From assembly GCA_021773055.1 (NCBI GenBank), contig JAJFKV010000015.1:1-64000 (forward strand): a stretch of 64,000 bases of DNA, given 5' to 3'. Each line of letters starts with the position of its first letter. The stretch's first letter is position 1. Position numbers and translations under genes: made by a program. This DNA is from Woeseiaceae bacterium (GTDB taxonomy: Bacteria; Pseudomonadota; Gammaproteobacteria; Steroidobacterales; Woeseiaceae). The notes under the pieces were generated by a model that made no database searches, was not told the DNA's origin, and worked only from the letters and a program-made list of their open reading frames with translations. This document shows, one piece after another, positions 24,448-33,797 of the stretch.

Positions 24448-25280
24448 TCGACCACACCACTGTCCGCCATAATGGACATTACCTTTTGGGTTGTCTTTCC
24501 GACCGCCCAGTGCAGATCAGAGCAACTACTTACCGGCATCACGCCGAACTGGCTGTTCGATACGAACACTTCATCGACGTCCTGCAAATCAGCCAGAGTA
24601 ACTGGCTGAATATGTACATCGACGCCCTGTTCCTCGAGTGTTTGAATGACATGCCGTCGCATCACTCCCTTGACGCCACAGCGATCCAGGGACGGTGTCA
24701 AAATGGCGTTGTTGTTGACGAAGAACACGTTGCTCATAGTACCGCAGATGATGTTGTCGTCTGCATCCATTGTCAGCCCCTCGAACTCTCCAGTATTCAC
24801 AAATTCGGAGCGCGCCAGTACCTGTTCCAGCCTGTTGAGTGTCTTCAGACCGGCGGTGGGCGAGTCCACCGCGAGGCGGGTCTGGCAGAGAACGGTATCT
24901 ATCCCGTCACGATATGAATTGATGGAAAGTGGTGCGGCTGGAAATACACCCAAAAGCACTGTCGGTGAGTCCGCCGATATTCGGCCATATCCTCTTAAGC
25001 CGGTTCCCGCCGATACGATGATCTTGACCACACTGTAGCCACTCAGGGCATTGCTTTGTTGCAATGCCGCGTTAAGGCTGTCGGACAACCCGGACATCGC
25101 CGGCATATCAATATTGAGTCTCGTGCAGCCCTTCTGCAGACGATCCATATGGTAGGACCACAGACGAGCCTGCCCATCACGAATCGCGATAGTCTCGAAC
25201 AGTCCGTCGCCATACTGAAATCCGCGGTCACTGGCAGCGACTTGCTCTACAGCAGCACCATTCAGGAACCATTCAGCCAT
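24438..25280 (-). CDS. pabC: Aminodeoxychorismate lyase
   Basis: PabC is a PLP enzyme that releases p-aminobenzoate for folate synthesis. The start is ATG 25280 (MAEWFLNG), not the longer frame to 25355, because it overlaps the pabB stop by 8 bases and matches family N-termini. The 280 residues hold SDRGFQYGDGLFET, the PLP Lys in GLKTLNRLEQVLA, and SNVFFVNNNAILTPSLDRCGVKG. It acts directly on the product of pabB upstream. Confidence 0.92.
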   Translation of the reverse strand: MAEWFLNGAAVEQVAASDRGFQYGDGLFETIAIRDGQARLWSYHMDRLQKGCTRLNIDMPAMSGLSDSLNAALQQSNALSGYSVVKIIVSAGTGLRGYGRISADSPTVLLGVFPAAPLSINSYRDGIDTVLCQTRLAVDSPTAGLKTLNRLEQVLARSEFVNTGEFEGLTMDADDNIICGTMSNVFFVNNNAILTPSLDRCGVKGVMRRHVIQTLEEQGVDVHIQPVTLADLQDVDEVFVSNSQFGVMPVSSCSDLHWAVGKTTQKVMSIMADSGVVECR

Positions 25281-26619
25281 TTTGTAGTGCTCGCAACATG
25301 CCTTCGGCCTTTGCTCGGGTCTCATCCAGTTCGGCTTGTGGCTCCGAATCGGCAACGATTCCGCCCCCTGCTCGAAAGCTAATCTCGCCGTCGTGTTTCA
25401 CCATCGTACGAATCAAAATATTCAGATCCAGGCTGCCATCGCGATTAAGGTAGCCAAAGGATCCCGTATAGGCCCCTCGCGGCGCAAGTTCCAATTCGTC
25501 GATGATCTCCATGCAACGAACCTTCGGGCAGCCCGTGATAGTGCCGCCGGGAAACACGGCCGCGATAACCTGCCCCGGCGTCACATCGCTGCGTAGCTGT
25601 CCGCGAACATTTGAGACGATATGATGCACATGTGCGTAACTTTCGAGCACCATCATTTCGTCGACGGTGACCGTTCCGGCTTCACAAACCCTGCCGAGAT
25701 CATTGCGCTCAAGGTCAATCAGCATGATGTGTTCCGCGCGCTCTTTTGGGTGCGCAAACAACTCGCTGGACAAGTTCTTATCACTGGCCATGTCGTCTCC
25801 ACGGCGCCTTGTCCCCGCTATAGGGCGGGTGGAGACTGCGCCGTCACGAACACGGACAAGGCGTTCTGGCGACGAAGATATGATCGATGTTCCCTGCCAT
25901 CGGGCAATGCCGGCGAACGGACCGGGATTTGCCGAACAAAGAGATTCGTATACTGATTCCGAACTCGAGCCTTCAGCTACAGTGACAGTCCATTGTCGAG
26001 ACAGATTCGCCTGGTACACGTCACCGGCCTCAATATATCTTTTCGCTTTGCTAACCGATGTTGTGAAACGTACCGGCTCATCTTCTGTGACAGCGATCAA
26101 ACGGGCTTCATTTGGCTGCGGGCTGCTGACTTGCGCGATATCCGCGTATACGGCCTCTGCATCCATGGCCATCGACTGCTCGTGCACCAACGTGCCTGTT
26201 TGCTTTTCATGATCATAAATAATCGCTGCGGGACAACGTACGGCAAAAGCAGTTGGCAACAATGGGTCATCATGCAAGTTAAGACTGGGCTCGACCTCGG
26301 CAGCGAGTTCATAACCCAGATACAGAAACCAGCCACCGAGAAATGGCAACTCATTGTGCGTAGCAGCGATCCTGTCTTCTTCCCACCATTTATCGAGCGA
26401 CTTGAGGAATAGCGTTTGCTTATCGCTATGCGATCCACTGAGTTCGCCCGTTCGAGCGAGAACAAGCTGCTCGCCGGGCAAAGCGAAAAGAATGTCGAAA
26501 CGCCCCAGCTCACCGTCGCGGGCCGTGCTTTGTAACAAGAAGGGATATTTATCGGGGTACGCCTGATTGAGCTTGCGCAGCTCATCCGGACCCGAAATAT
26601 CGAGCGCCGCTTCAGTCAA
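25273..26619 (-). CDS. pabB: Aminodeoxychorismate synthase component I
   Basis: PabB converts chorismate and ammonia to aminodeoxychorismate. The 448-residue protein has the chorismate-binding core with PIAGTRRRG, LIDLERNDLGRVCEAGTV and FPGGTITGCPKVRCMEII. The PIAGT form is that of PabB; anthranilate synthase usually has PIAGT too, so context with pabC decides. The N-terminal half is more variable, as is usual. It overlaps fabF by 8 bases and pabC by 8 bases. The glutaminase PabA is not in this window. Confidence 0.92.
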   Translation of the reverse strand: MTEAALDISGPDELRKLNQAYPDKYPFLLQSTARDGELGRFDILFALPGEQLVLARTGELSGSHSDKQTLFLKSLDKWWEEDRIAATHNELPFLGGWFLYLGYELAAEVEPSLNLHDDPLLPTAFAVRCPAAIIYDHEKQTGTLVHEQSMAMDAEAVYADIAQVSSPQPNEARLIAVTEDEPVRFTTSVSKAKRYIEAGDVYQANLSRQWTVTVAEGSSSESVYESLCSANPGPFAGIARWQGTSIISSSPERLVRVRDGAVSTRPIAGTRRRGDDMASDKNLSSELFAHPKERAEHIMLIDLERNDLGRVCEAGTVTVDEMMVLESYAHVHHIVSNVRGQLRSDVTPGQVIAAVFPGGTITGCPKVRCMEIIDELELAPRGAYTGSFGYLNRDGSLDLNILIRTMVKHDGEISFRAGGGIVADSEPQAELDETRAKAEGMLRALQNG

Positions 26620-27853
26620 ACGCTTTGAAGATCAGGCTTCCGTTGGTGCCGCCGAATCCGAATGAGTTGGAAATTACAGTGCGCAGCTTCGCATCCCGGG
26701 CAACGTTAGGCGTGTAATCCAGATCGCACTCGGGATCCTGATTTTCCAGATTTATTGTTGGCGGAATAACCTGATCGCGAATTGCCAACGCACAAAAAAT
26801 CGCCTCCACCGCACCGGCCGCGCCCAGGAGGTGGCCTGTAGTAGATTTCGTTGAGCTAACCGCAAGGTCTTTGGCCGCGTCGCCAAAAGCGCGCTTGATG
26901 CCGGTGGTCTCACCGATATCACCAGCTGGCGTAGAGGTGCCATGTGCATTCAGGTAGTCGATATCGCTCGGATCAATTCCTGCGTCTCGAATAGCCGCAG
27001 TCATACACTTGCGTGCGCCTTCCCCGTCCGCAGGTGGCAAAGTGATGTGGTAGGCGTCACCGCTCATACCGAAGCCGGTTATCTCGGCATAGATCTGTGC
27101 ACCGCGCGCTTTGGCATGTTCCAGTTCTTCGAGCACTACAGAACCCGCGCCATTACTTAGAACAAATCCGTCGCGGTCAATATCGTACGGTCGGGAGGCA
27201 CCTTTCGGGTCGTCATTTCGCGTTGACATCGCGCGGGCCGAGCAAAAGCCGCCCATCGCAAGGGGCGTCGTCGCGTATTCAGAGCCACCCGCTAGCATGA
27301 CTTCCGCATCGCCATGTTCAATGCTTCTGGCCGCAAGGCCGATGCAATGAGTCGATGTCGCACACGCGGTAACGATTGAGATATTCGGGCCCGTGATGTG
27401 CTGCAGAATGCTAGCCACACCCGATGTCATATTGATGATGCTTCCCGGAATGAAAAACGGCGATACCTTTCGGGCACCACCGGCAAGCATCTTATTGTGG
27501 TTGTCTTCGATGGTTTTGATACCACCGATGCCGGCACCCATGGCAATACCAATGGTATGGCCGTTATCTTCCGTAATTTCCAAACCGGAATGCTTTATCG
27601 CATCCATTGTGGCAGCGACGCCATAGTGGATGAACGGGTCATTCTTGCGCTGGTCTTTCCTGGAAATATAGGAGTCGACGTCAAAATCTTTAACGATTCC
27701 GGCAATTCGTGTCGGGAATTCGCTGGTATCGAAATCGTCGAACAGCACTGTGCCGGAGACACCTTCGCAAACATTGGTCCAGGCGTCTTCGAGTTCACTG
27801 CCGACAGGAGAGATGATCCCCATACCGGTTATTACAACGCGTCGTTTGCTCAA
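26612..27853 (-). CDS. fabF: 3-oxoacyl-ACP synthase II
   Basis: FabF elongates acyl-ACP with malonyl-ACP. The 413-residue enzyme has the catalytic Cys164 in VTACATSTHC, the first His in NAHGTSTPAGD and the second His in STKSTTGHLLGAAG, plus NSFGFGGTNGSL near the C-terminus. It follows acpP in the normal order; an 82-base gap after acpP shows no extra gene. Confidence 0.95.
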   Translation of the reverse strand: MSKRRVVITGMGIISPVGSELEDAWTNVCEGVSGTVLFDDFDTSEFPTRIAGIVKDFDVDSYISRKDQRKNDPFIHYGVAATMDAIKHSGLEITEDNGHTIGIAMGAGIGGIKTIEDNHNKMLAGGARKVSPFFIPGSIINMTSGVASILQHITGPNISIVTACATSTHCIGLAARSIEHGDAEVMLAGGSEYATTPLAMGGFCSARAMSTRNDDPKGASRPYDIDRDGFVLSNGAGSVVLEELEHAKARGAQIYAEITGFGMSGDAYHITLPPADGEGARKCMTAAIRDAGIDPSDIDYLNAHGTSTPAGDIGETTGIKRAFGDAAKDLAVSSTKSTTGHLLGAAGAVEAIFCALAIRDQVIPPTINLENQDPECDLDYTPNVARDAKLRTVISNSFGFGGTNGSLIFKAFD

Positions 27854-27935
27854 GTTAAATTCGTCTTGAAGTGGCAGAAATGCCGAGTGTTGCGAAAGAA
27901 AGATGGCGCGGCAGAAAACCGCCGCGCCGGTACTA

Positions 27936-28178
27936 TTAGTCTTTGCTCTGGCGAGCGGTTACAAAATCAATCGCTTGCTGAACGGTCGTGATTTTTTCGG
28001 CATCTTCATCGGGAATTTCAGTTTCAAATTCTTCTTCGAGAGCCATAACCAATTCAACGGTGTCGAGCGAATCAGCGCCCAGATCATCGACGAATGAAGC
28101 ATCGTTCGTTACCTCGTCTTCTTTTACTCCGAGTTGCTCGGCAACGATGCCCTTAACTTGTTCTTCGATACTGCTCAT
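27936..28178 (-). CDS. acpP: Acyl carrier protein
   Basis: The 80-residue acidic protein carries growing acyl chains on a phosphopantetheine attached at Ser37 ([21 protein letters not shown]). Length and sequence are typical. A 183-base gap separates it from fabG upstream and probably holds a promoter of its own for this highly expressed gene, though no clear consensus could be fixed. Confidence 0.96.
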   Translation of the reverse strand: MSSIEEQVKGIVAEQLGVKEDEVTNDASFVDDLGADSLDTVELVMALEEEFETEIPDEDAEKITTVQQAIDFVTARQSKD

Positions 28179-28361
28179 AGTCTTTATTACTCCTGAAAAG
28201 ACTCAAAAAATTCAATATAGCCTACCATTATTGGCGTAGAATCCGGCCATTATTCACACGAGATTTCGCTCTAAGTCATTGATATTTACTCAATATTTCA
28301 AAGGACGGCCCGCTCGTGGCTCGCCATTGTATGTGATTAAGTTGTGGCAATCTATAGCCGA

Positions 28362-29117
28362 TCAGTCCATCACCATGCCGCCGTTGACATGCAGCGTCTC
28401 GCCAGTAATGTAGGCGCCACCGCCGGAAGCCAGAAACAGCACTGAATTGGCGATATCGGCACCGTCTCCCAGCCGACCCAACGGTACCTGTGACAGCATT
28501 GCCGCACGTTGCTCTTCCGGCAGATCTTTGGTCATATCCGTGTCGATAAATCCTGGCGCGACGACGTTCACCGTTATGCCACGAGAACCGATCTCGCGTG
28601 CCAGCGATTTTGAGAATCCGATCATGCCCGCTTTGCTTGCCGCATAGTTTGCCTGACCAGCATTTCCCATCACTGCGATGACTGACGCGATATTAATAAT
28701 GCGTCCTCTCTTCGCTTTCATCATGCCACGCAGACATGCTTTGCTGATGCGATACATGCCGGTGAGATTGGTGGCAATAACGTCATCCCATTCTTCCTGC
28801 TTCATTCGCATGAGCAGATTGTCTTTCGTAATACCGGCATTATTCACCAGGATGGAAGGGCTGCCTTCATTGCCCTGAATATCCTTGATAGCGGTCTGCA
28901 CCGATTCGTTGTCCGCGATATTCAGAACGATACCGCGGCCCTTGCCGTCCAACGCGGTAGTGATGCCATCAGCGCCACCTTCACTGGTTGCCGTGCCGAC
29001 GACTGTGGCACCTGCCGCAGCCAGCGTTGCAGCGATGGAAGCGCCAATTCCACGTGAGGCACCTGTTACCAGTGCGATTTCCCCGCTCAGTGCATCGGAA
29101 CTGTAGATACTTGTCAT
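28362..29117 (-). CDS. fabG: 3-oxoacyl-ACP reductase
   Basis: FabG reduces 3-ketoacyl-ACP with NADPH. The 251-residue short-chain dehydrogenase has TGASRGIGASIA, the NNAG motif (LVNNAGITKDNLL), catalytic Ser-Tyr-Lys (INIASVIAV, then ANYAASKAGM) and the C-terminal NVVAPGFIDTDM and GGGAYITGETLHVNGGM. It starts 9 bases after fabD with an AAGGA ribosome-binding site. Confidence 0.95.
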   Translation of the reverse strand: MTSIYSSDALSGEIALVTGASRGIGASIAATLAAAGATVVGTATSEGGADGITTALDGKGRGIVLNIADNESVQTAIKDIQGNEGSPSILVNNAGITKDNLLMRMKQEEWDDVIATNLTGMYRISKACLRGMMKAKRGRIINIASVIAVMGNAGQANYAASKAGMIGFSKSLAREIGSRGITVNVVAPGFIDTDMTKDLPEEQRAAMLSQVPLGRLGDGADIANSVLFLASGGGAYITGETLHVNGGMVMD

Positions 29118-29126
29118 TGCTGATCC

Positions 29127-30053
29127 TTAATTATTGATTGAGTTTTGCAGGCTATCGAGCGAGTCAATGAAGCTGGTTGGCGTTGTCTTGCTGATGCGCC
29201 TGCAAAGACCCGCCAGGACTTTTCCTGGTCCGCATTCGATGATTCTGTTCGCACCGTTTTCGATCATGGCATTGACCGTTCGCACCCACTGCACCGGGCC
29301 GAACACCTGCCGTGACAGTCGTTCACGAATATCATCGCCGTCCAGATAGGCTCGACTATCTGTGGCTGCGATTACCGGAATTTTGGGCGCCATGAAATCG
29401 GCCGCGGCAAGGGCCTCTCGTAACCCCTCGCCAGCACCGATCATCAATGATGAGTGAGATGGCACGCTGACTGGCAGAATGATCGCGCGCCGTGCGCCAG
29501 CCTCTTTCGCCTGCGACACCGCCCGATCGAGTGCCTCGAGATGGCCGGCAATGACGACTTGTCCGGGTGAATTGAAATTGACCGGCTCCGCAACGCCGAT
29601 CAGGGATGCTTCCTCGCAGACTTTAATAATGGTGTCGTCGTCGAGGCCAAGAACAGCAGCCATTCCACCGATTCCACCGGGAACTGCGTTCTGCATGAGC
29701 TGCGATCGTCTGATGACGACTTTCATTGCATCGGTGAAACTAACCGCATCCGCCGCCACCAGCGCTGAATACTCGCCGAGACTATGGCCGGCGAACTGTT
29801 GTGGTTCATCGCCACCCGCCGCGCACCACACCCGGTAAGCCGCGATTCCGGCCGTCAACATAGCGGGCTGCGTTACGATAGTTTCAGACAGCTTTTCAGC
29901 CGGGCCAGCCTGGATCAGTGCCCAGAGGTCATAGCCGAGAATATCGCTGGCCTCAGCGTAGGTTCGTTCTACGACCGGGTAATCGGCCGCCAGATCCGCC
30001 TGCATACCAACCGACTGTGATCCCTGACCGGGAAAAACCATTGCAATGCTCAA
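29127..30053 (-). CDS. fabD: Malonyl-CoA:ACP transacylase
   Basis: FabD loads malonyl groups onto ACP. GQGSQSVGM, the nucleophile GHSLGEYSALVAA and the catalytic His in VPSHSSLM are visible. A frame is open to 30080, but TTG 30053 (then SIAMVFPGQGSQ) matches FabD N-termini and has GGAGA upstream, so I choose it, giving 308 residues. In many relatives rpmF, plsX and fabH precede fabD; here the next gene is the rhombosortase, so those three must lie elsewhere. Confidence 0.93.
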   Translation of the reverse strand: MSIAMVFPGQGSQSVGMQADLAADYPVVERTYAEASDILGYDLWALIQAGPAEKLSETIVTQPAMLTAGIAAYRVWCAAGGDEPQQFAGHSLGEYSALVAADAVSFTDAMKVVIRRSQLMQNAVPGGIGGMAAVLGLDDDTIIKVCEEASLIGVAEPVNFNSPGQVVIAGHLEALDRAVSQAKEAGARRAIILPVSVPSHSSLMIGAGEGLREALAAADFMAPKIPVIAATDSRAYLDGDDIRERLSRQVFGPVQWVRTVNAMIENGANRIIECGPGKVLAGLCRRISKTTPTSFIDSLDSLQNSINN

Positions 30054-30089
30054 TACCGTCTCCGCGTGCTGTGAAGTCAAGGCCGCGCA

Positions 30090-30704
30090 TTATATAGATG
30101 CGCGCGACTTAGCTCTAATTGTGGTGAACAAGGCGCCTAAAGCGCCGCCCAGGGCCCCATAGAGGTGTGCATCCACCACCACTGGCCCACCTGAGGTGGT
30201 TTCTGACCCCGGCACTGGTCCGTTGAATTGCTCGTAACCAATCTTGGCTACCAGCAACACCAGCAAAATACCTGTTTCGAGGTCCAGGCTCCGCAGTCTG
30301 GTCGCGATTCCGGCGACCAGCAAGCCATGCAGCATGCCCGACATACCGACGTACCAGTATAGTTCAGGGTGAAGAAACCAAAAGGCACTGTCGATTGTCG
30401 CAATGACAACGAGAGTCACCGGTAGCCAGCTACGATTGTCGTAATTTGGACCAATCAGGTACCAGACCAGCACCAGGCCAACACTGTTCAAGCCAAGGTG
30501 CGACCAGCTCAAATGCGCGAAATGACCGCTTAACAGGCGCCAGGTTTCGCCCTGCCCGATCCAGACCCGGTCGTAGCGCAGCAATTCCTTACCGGCCTCT
30601 CCCGCGAGCATGATGGCGACAGACACGCCGATGAAAATAGCCGGTATCAGCCACAGTGATGCCAGGCTGGTTTTGTTGATCTCATTAGATTCGTGTAACC
30701 CCAT
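30090..30704 (-). CDS. rrtA: Rhombosortase (rhomboid-family GlyGly-CTERM processing protease)
   Basis: Rhombosortase cuts the C-terminal GlyGly-CTERM anchor of certain type II-secreted proteins in the inner membrane. The 204-residue protein has about six membrane helices. It carries WRLLSGHFAHLSWSHLGLN, the nucleophile Ser122 in GMSGMLHG, and the catalytic His180 in VVDAHLYGALGGALG. It is divergent from gspG, 60 bases away, which fits its tie to type II secretion. No GlyGly-CTERM substrate is seen in this window. Confidence 0.87.
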   Translation of the reverse strand: MGLHESNEINKTSLASLWLIPAIFIGVSVAIMLAGEAGKELLRYDRVWIGQGETWRLLSGHFAHLSWSHLGLNSVGLVLVWYLIGPNYDNRSWLPVTLVVIATIDSAFWFLHPELYWYVGMSGMLHGLLVAGIATRLRSLDLETGILLVLLVAKIGYEQFNGPVPGSETTSGGPVVVDAHLYGALGGALGALFTTIRAKSRASI

Positions 30705-30764
30705 GTTTGGTATACTGACGTTTAATCAAAGAGTGAGTCAATCAGACATTTTGGAGCACATAGA

Positions 30765-31211
30765 GTGACGCAACTGCAAACACAGCGCGGCGGGCAAGCC
30801 GGGTTCACGCTAATCGAGATCATGGTCGTCGTCATCATTATCGGGATTTTGGCAGCGATAGTGGCGCCGAATGTCATTGGGCGTGTTGATGACGCGCGAA
30901 TTACCGCCGCCAGATCGGACATCGCGACTATCGAAGGTGCTATGAAAATGTACCGGCTTGATAATTTTTCGTATCCCGATACCCAATATGGTCTTGATGC
31001 GCTGGTCACGAGACCAAACGATCCGTCGGTCAAGAACTGGAACCCCGACGGCTATATCGAAAGGCTCAATAAGGACCCATGGGGAACCCCCTATCAGTAT
31101 CTGAACCCGGGTAGCCATGGCATTATCGACATCTATTCTTTCGGCGCCGACGGCAAACCGGGCGGTGTTGACGAAGCGGCCGATATTGGGAACTGGGATC
31201 CCGATAAATAG
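30765..31211 (+). CDS. gspG: Type II secretion major pseudopilin GspG
   Basis: GspG builds the periplasmic pseudopilus that pushes folded proteins through the secretin. The 148-residue prepilin starts at GTG 30765 and has a short basic leader cut by prepilin peptidase before Phe in GGQAGFTLIEIMVVVIIIGILAA. The C-terminal part (DPWGTPYQYLNPG, then DIYSFGADGKPGG) holds the calcium-binding loop typical of GspG. It is first in gspGHIJKLMN. Confidence 0.95.
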   Translation: MTQLQTQRGGQAGFTLIEIMVVVIIIGILAAIVAPNVIGRVDDARITAARSDIATIEGAMKMYRLDNFSYPDTQYGLDALVTRPNDPSVKNWNPDGYIERLNKDPWGTPYQYLNPGSHGIIDIYSFGADGKPGGVDEAADIGNWDPDK

Positions 31212-31233
31212 CAATCAGCGGCAGTCCGCCACC

Positions 31234-31797
31234 ATGTTCTCGCGTAATCGACAGGCCGGGTTTTCTCTTTTGGAGATAATGGTCGTCGTTATTATTGTCG
31301 GCATTGTAATTTCGGTGGCGTCGCTCTCACTGGGAATCCTGGGTAACGATCGCCAACTGACTACTGAGGCGAGCCGTTTTATGGCCCTCGCCGAGGTTGC
31401 CCAGGATGAAGCGACCATGCAGGGTCGCGAGTTCGGCATCGAACTAATGACCGCCAGTTACCGGTTCGTGGAGTACGACGCACTCAGCGGACAATGGCAG
31501 GATGTTCCATATGACGATACTTTGCGTCTTCGCGCTCTTCCCGAGCATGTCGAGTTTGAGCTTTACCTCGAAGACAAAAGTATCCTGCTGGAAGATGAAC
31601 CCGCAGCTTTCGATGACCCCAAGACCCGAGCGACCCGTGCCGCGAACCAGATTTACGCACCACACCTTCTGATTTATTCGAGTGGCGATGCGACCCCATT
31701 TGAGCTGCATATTTTGCGCGCTTATGACGATTTGAACGTCGTCCTGCGCGGTGACGCGCTCGGGGCAGTTGAAATCGTTAATCCGGATGAGGACTAG
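31234..31797 (+). CDS. gspH: Type II secretion minor pseudopilin GspH
   Basis: This 187-residue minor pseudopilin belongs to the pseudopilus tip region. The start at ATG 31234 gives a short leader and the processing site AGFSLLEIMVVVIIVGIVIS; the longer frame to 31117 runs inside gspG and is rejected. The globular part has the usual GspH beta strands (GREFGIELMTASYRFVEYD). It lies 22 bases after gspG. Confidence 0.9.
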   Translation: MFSRNRQAGFSLLEIMVVVIIVGIVISVASLSLGILGNDRQLTTEASRFMALAEVAQDEATMQGREFGIELMTASYRFVEYDALSGQWQDVPYDDTLRLRALPEHVEFELYLEDKSILLEDEPAAFDDPKTRATRAANQIYAPHLLIYSSGDATPFELHILRAYDDLNVVLRGDALGAVEIVNPDED

Positions 31798-31801
31798 ACT
31801 G

Positions 31802-32248
31802 ATGCAACGCCCGGCCAGTAGCGGTTTCACACTGTTAGAAGTCATGGTTGCATTGGCGATCGTCTCGCTATCGCTAACGGCGGTGGCCGCCAGCATGAGC
31901 CAGATGATTAACGCTGCGCAAACATTGCGTGACCGAACTTATGCGAGCTGGATCGCCCAAAACCGCATCACAGAGCTCCGGCTTGCTGCAGCCACACCGA
32001 ATGTTGGCGCCAGCAACGGTGAGGTGGAGTATGCGAATACAGAATGGTCGTGGCGCGCTATCGTCTCTGAAACCGGTGTAGACGACCTGTATCGAATTGA
32101 CGTTTCTGTTTCCCTTGCAGGGCGCGAGGGGGTCATCCGCACCGTCACCGGCTTCCTGGGTCCACCCGGAGCTGCGGGAGAGGCGAATCGGGCGTGGATG
32201 CGCGCGCCGGTAGCCACACCGGGCCCTAATTCCGGAAGTACATCGTGA
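31802..32248 (+). CDS. gspI: Type II secretion minor pseudopilin GspI
   Basis: The 148-residue minor pseudopilin starts at ATG 31802, 4 bases after the gspH stop. The prepilin leader and helix read SSGFTLLEVMVALAIVSLSL. The family helix WIAQNRITELRL and the WSWRAIVSET strand are present. GspI, J and K form the tip complex. The C-terminus is Pro/Gly-rich. Confidence 0.92.
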   Translation: MQRPASSGFTLLEVMVALAIVSLSLTAVAASMSQMINAAQTLRDRTYASWIAQNRITELRLAAATPNVGASNGEVEYANTEWSWRAIVSETGVDDLYRIDVSVSLAGREGVIRTVTGFLGPPGAAGEANRAWMRAPVATPGPNSGSTS

Positions 32249-32859
32249 AGCGGCCCTATTCTCAGGGATTTACCTTGATCGAAGTCCTCGTCGCGATGGC
32301 GATCTTTGCCGTCATGACAATTCTTGCTTATATGTCGCTGGGACAGACACTGGCAAACGCCGACATGCTGACTGAGAGGATGGATCGCCTGCAGGCTATT
32401 CAGCGCACGATGCGCCATCTGAGCAACGATCTGGCCGCCGCCGCACCTCGACCCATTCGCAGCGAACTCGGTGATACCTACATGCCGGCAGTCATGGTTT
32501 CGGCAGCCAATAATTTCGCACTTGCCGTTACACACGGTGGCTGGACCAATCCTGCAGGATTGCCTCGAAGTACGCAGCAGCGCAGCGTTTATTTACTGGA
32601 AGACGGCAAGTTGTTTCGCGTCTATTACAACGTTCTCGATACGACCTATTCCAATAATGCGATTTCGACGCAAATTCTTGATCGTGTTGAACGACTGGAA
32701 TTTCGGCTAATCCAGGATAATGGCCAGAGCACCGGCGAATGGCCGCCGCTCGGCACTCAGGGAACATCTGCGGATCGCTTGCGACCACGTGCAGTCGAAA
32801 TAATTCTCACACTGGAAGGTGAAGGCGAAATTCGCCGCATCATTGAAGTGGCATCGTGA
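32245..32859 (+). CDS. gspJ: Type II secretion minor pseudopilin GspJ
   Basis: The 204-residue tip component starts at GTG 32245, overlapping the gspI stop. The prepilin signal is QGFTLIEVLVAMAIFAVMTI. The remainder matches GspJ, with ERMDRLQAIQRTMRHLSNDLAAAAPRP and RSVYLLEDGKLFRVYYNVLD. The end overlaps the gspK start by 4 bases. Confidence 0.92.
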   Translation: MKRPYSQGFTLIEVLVAMAIFAVMTILAYMSLGQTLANADMLTERMDRLQAIQRTMRHLSNDLAAAAPRPIRSELGDTYMPAVMVSAANNFALAVTHGGWTNPAGLPRSTQQRSVYLLEDGKLFRVYYNVLDTTYSNNAISTQILDRVERLEFRLIQDNGQSTGEWPPLGTQGTSADRLRPRAVEIILTLEGEGEIRRIIEVAS

Positions 32860-33797
32860 ATACCGCAAAACACAAGCGCGGTGTCGCGTTGATTACGGCA
32901 ATGTTGATCACCGCTTTGACGGGGTCTCTGGCCGCTGGGCTAGCCTGGAATAATGCGCTGGACGTGCGCCGTACAATGGTCTTGCTGTTTCATGAGCAAG
33001 GCACGCAAGTTGCGTTGGGTGCGGAGTCCTGGATTCGCAATATACTTCGCGATGACGGCATCGATAGCCAAACGGATCACCTCGGGGAGTTGTGGGCCAG
33101 TGAATTGCCAGGCCTGCCAGTGGACAACGATTCGGTGCAAGGCGCTGTCAGCGGCAAGATCGAAGATTTGCAGGGTCGCTTTAACGTCAATAATCTGATC
33201 GACCGAAATGGCAAAATTGATCCGGTGGCGCTGGAGCAGTTCAAACGATTACTGATCGTTTTGGACGTCAACCCGAGATTTGCGGGATTGACAGCGGATT
33301 GGATCGATGCCGATCAGAACGCCGGTTTTCCGGATGGTGCGGAAGATTCGATCTACACGAGCATGATGCCACCGTACAGGACTTTTAATCGCTCCCTCGT
33401 CAACGTTACGGAATTGATGGCGCTGGAGGGCATGGACAAACTCAGTTTTGATCGCCTGCTGCCACACGTTACGGCCCTTCCCGGCCGTACCAGCATCAAC
33501 GTAAATACCGCAACGCCGGCTGTTTTGCAGTCACTTGACGCCAACATGGATCCAATCGCAGTCGAAGGATTGTTGTCACAACGCGAAGAAAGTGGCTTCC
33601 AGGACATCAAGGCGATCTTTGGCACTCTGGTGACCGATACCGCGATACTGGATCAGCTGGATGGGAGCAGCGAGTTTTTTCAATTGAAGGCTGTCGTGCA
33701 GATTGATACGGTGCGTCTCACTTACTACAGCATTTTGTTGCGCGCGCCGAATGGCGGCCCTGTGACGACAATATTGCGCAGCCAGGGAACCTATTGA
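32856..33797 (+). CDS. gspK: Type II secretion minor pseudopilin GspK
   Basis: GspK caps the pseudopilus. The 313-residue protein starts at GTG 32856 with a leader and hydrophobic helix (KRGVALITAMLITALTGSLAAGL), lacking the usual Glu at position 5 as GspK does. The large domain has the SAM-like helices (KIEDLQGRFNVNNLID, then DWIDADQNAGFPDGAED) and INVNTATPAVLQSLD. It overlaps gspL at its stop. Confidence 0.92.
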   Translation: MNTAKHKRGVALITAMLITALTGSLAAGLAWNNALDVRRTMVLLFHEQGTQVALGAESWIRNILRDDGIDSQTDHLGELWASELPGLPVDNDSVQGAVSGKIEDLQGRFNVNNLIDRNGKIDPVALEQFKRLLIVLDVNPRFAGLTADWIDADQNAGFPDGAEDSIYTSMMPPYRTFNRSLVNVTELMALEGMDKLSFDRLLPHVTALPGRTSINVNTATPAVLQSLDANMDPIAVEGLLSQREESGFQDIKAIFGTLVTDTAILDQLDGSSEFFQLKAVVQIDTVRLTYYSILLRAPNGGPVTTILRSQGTY

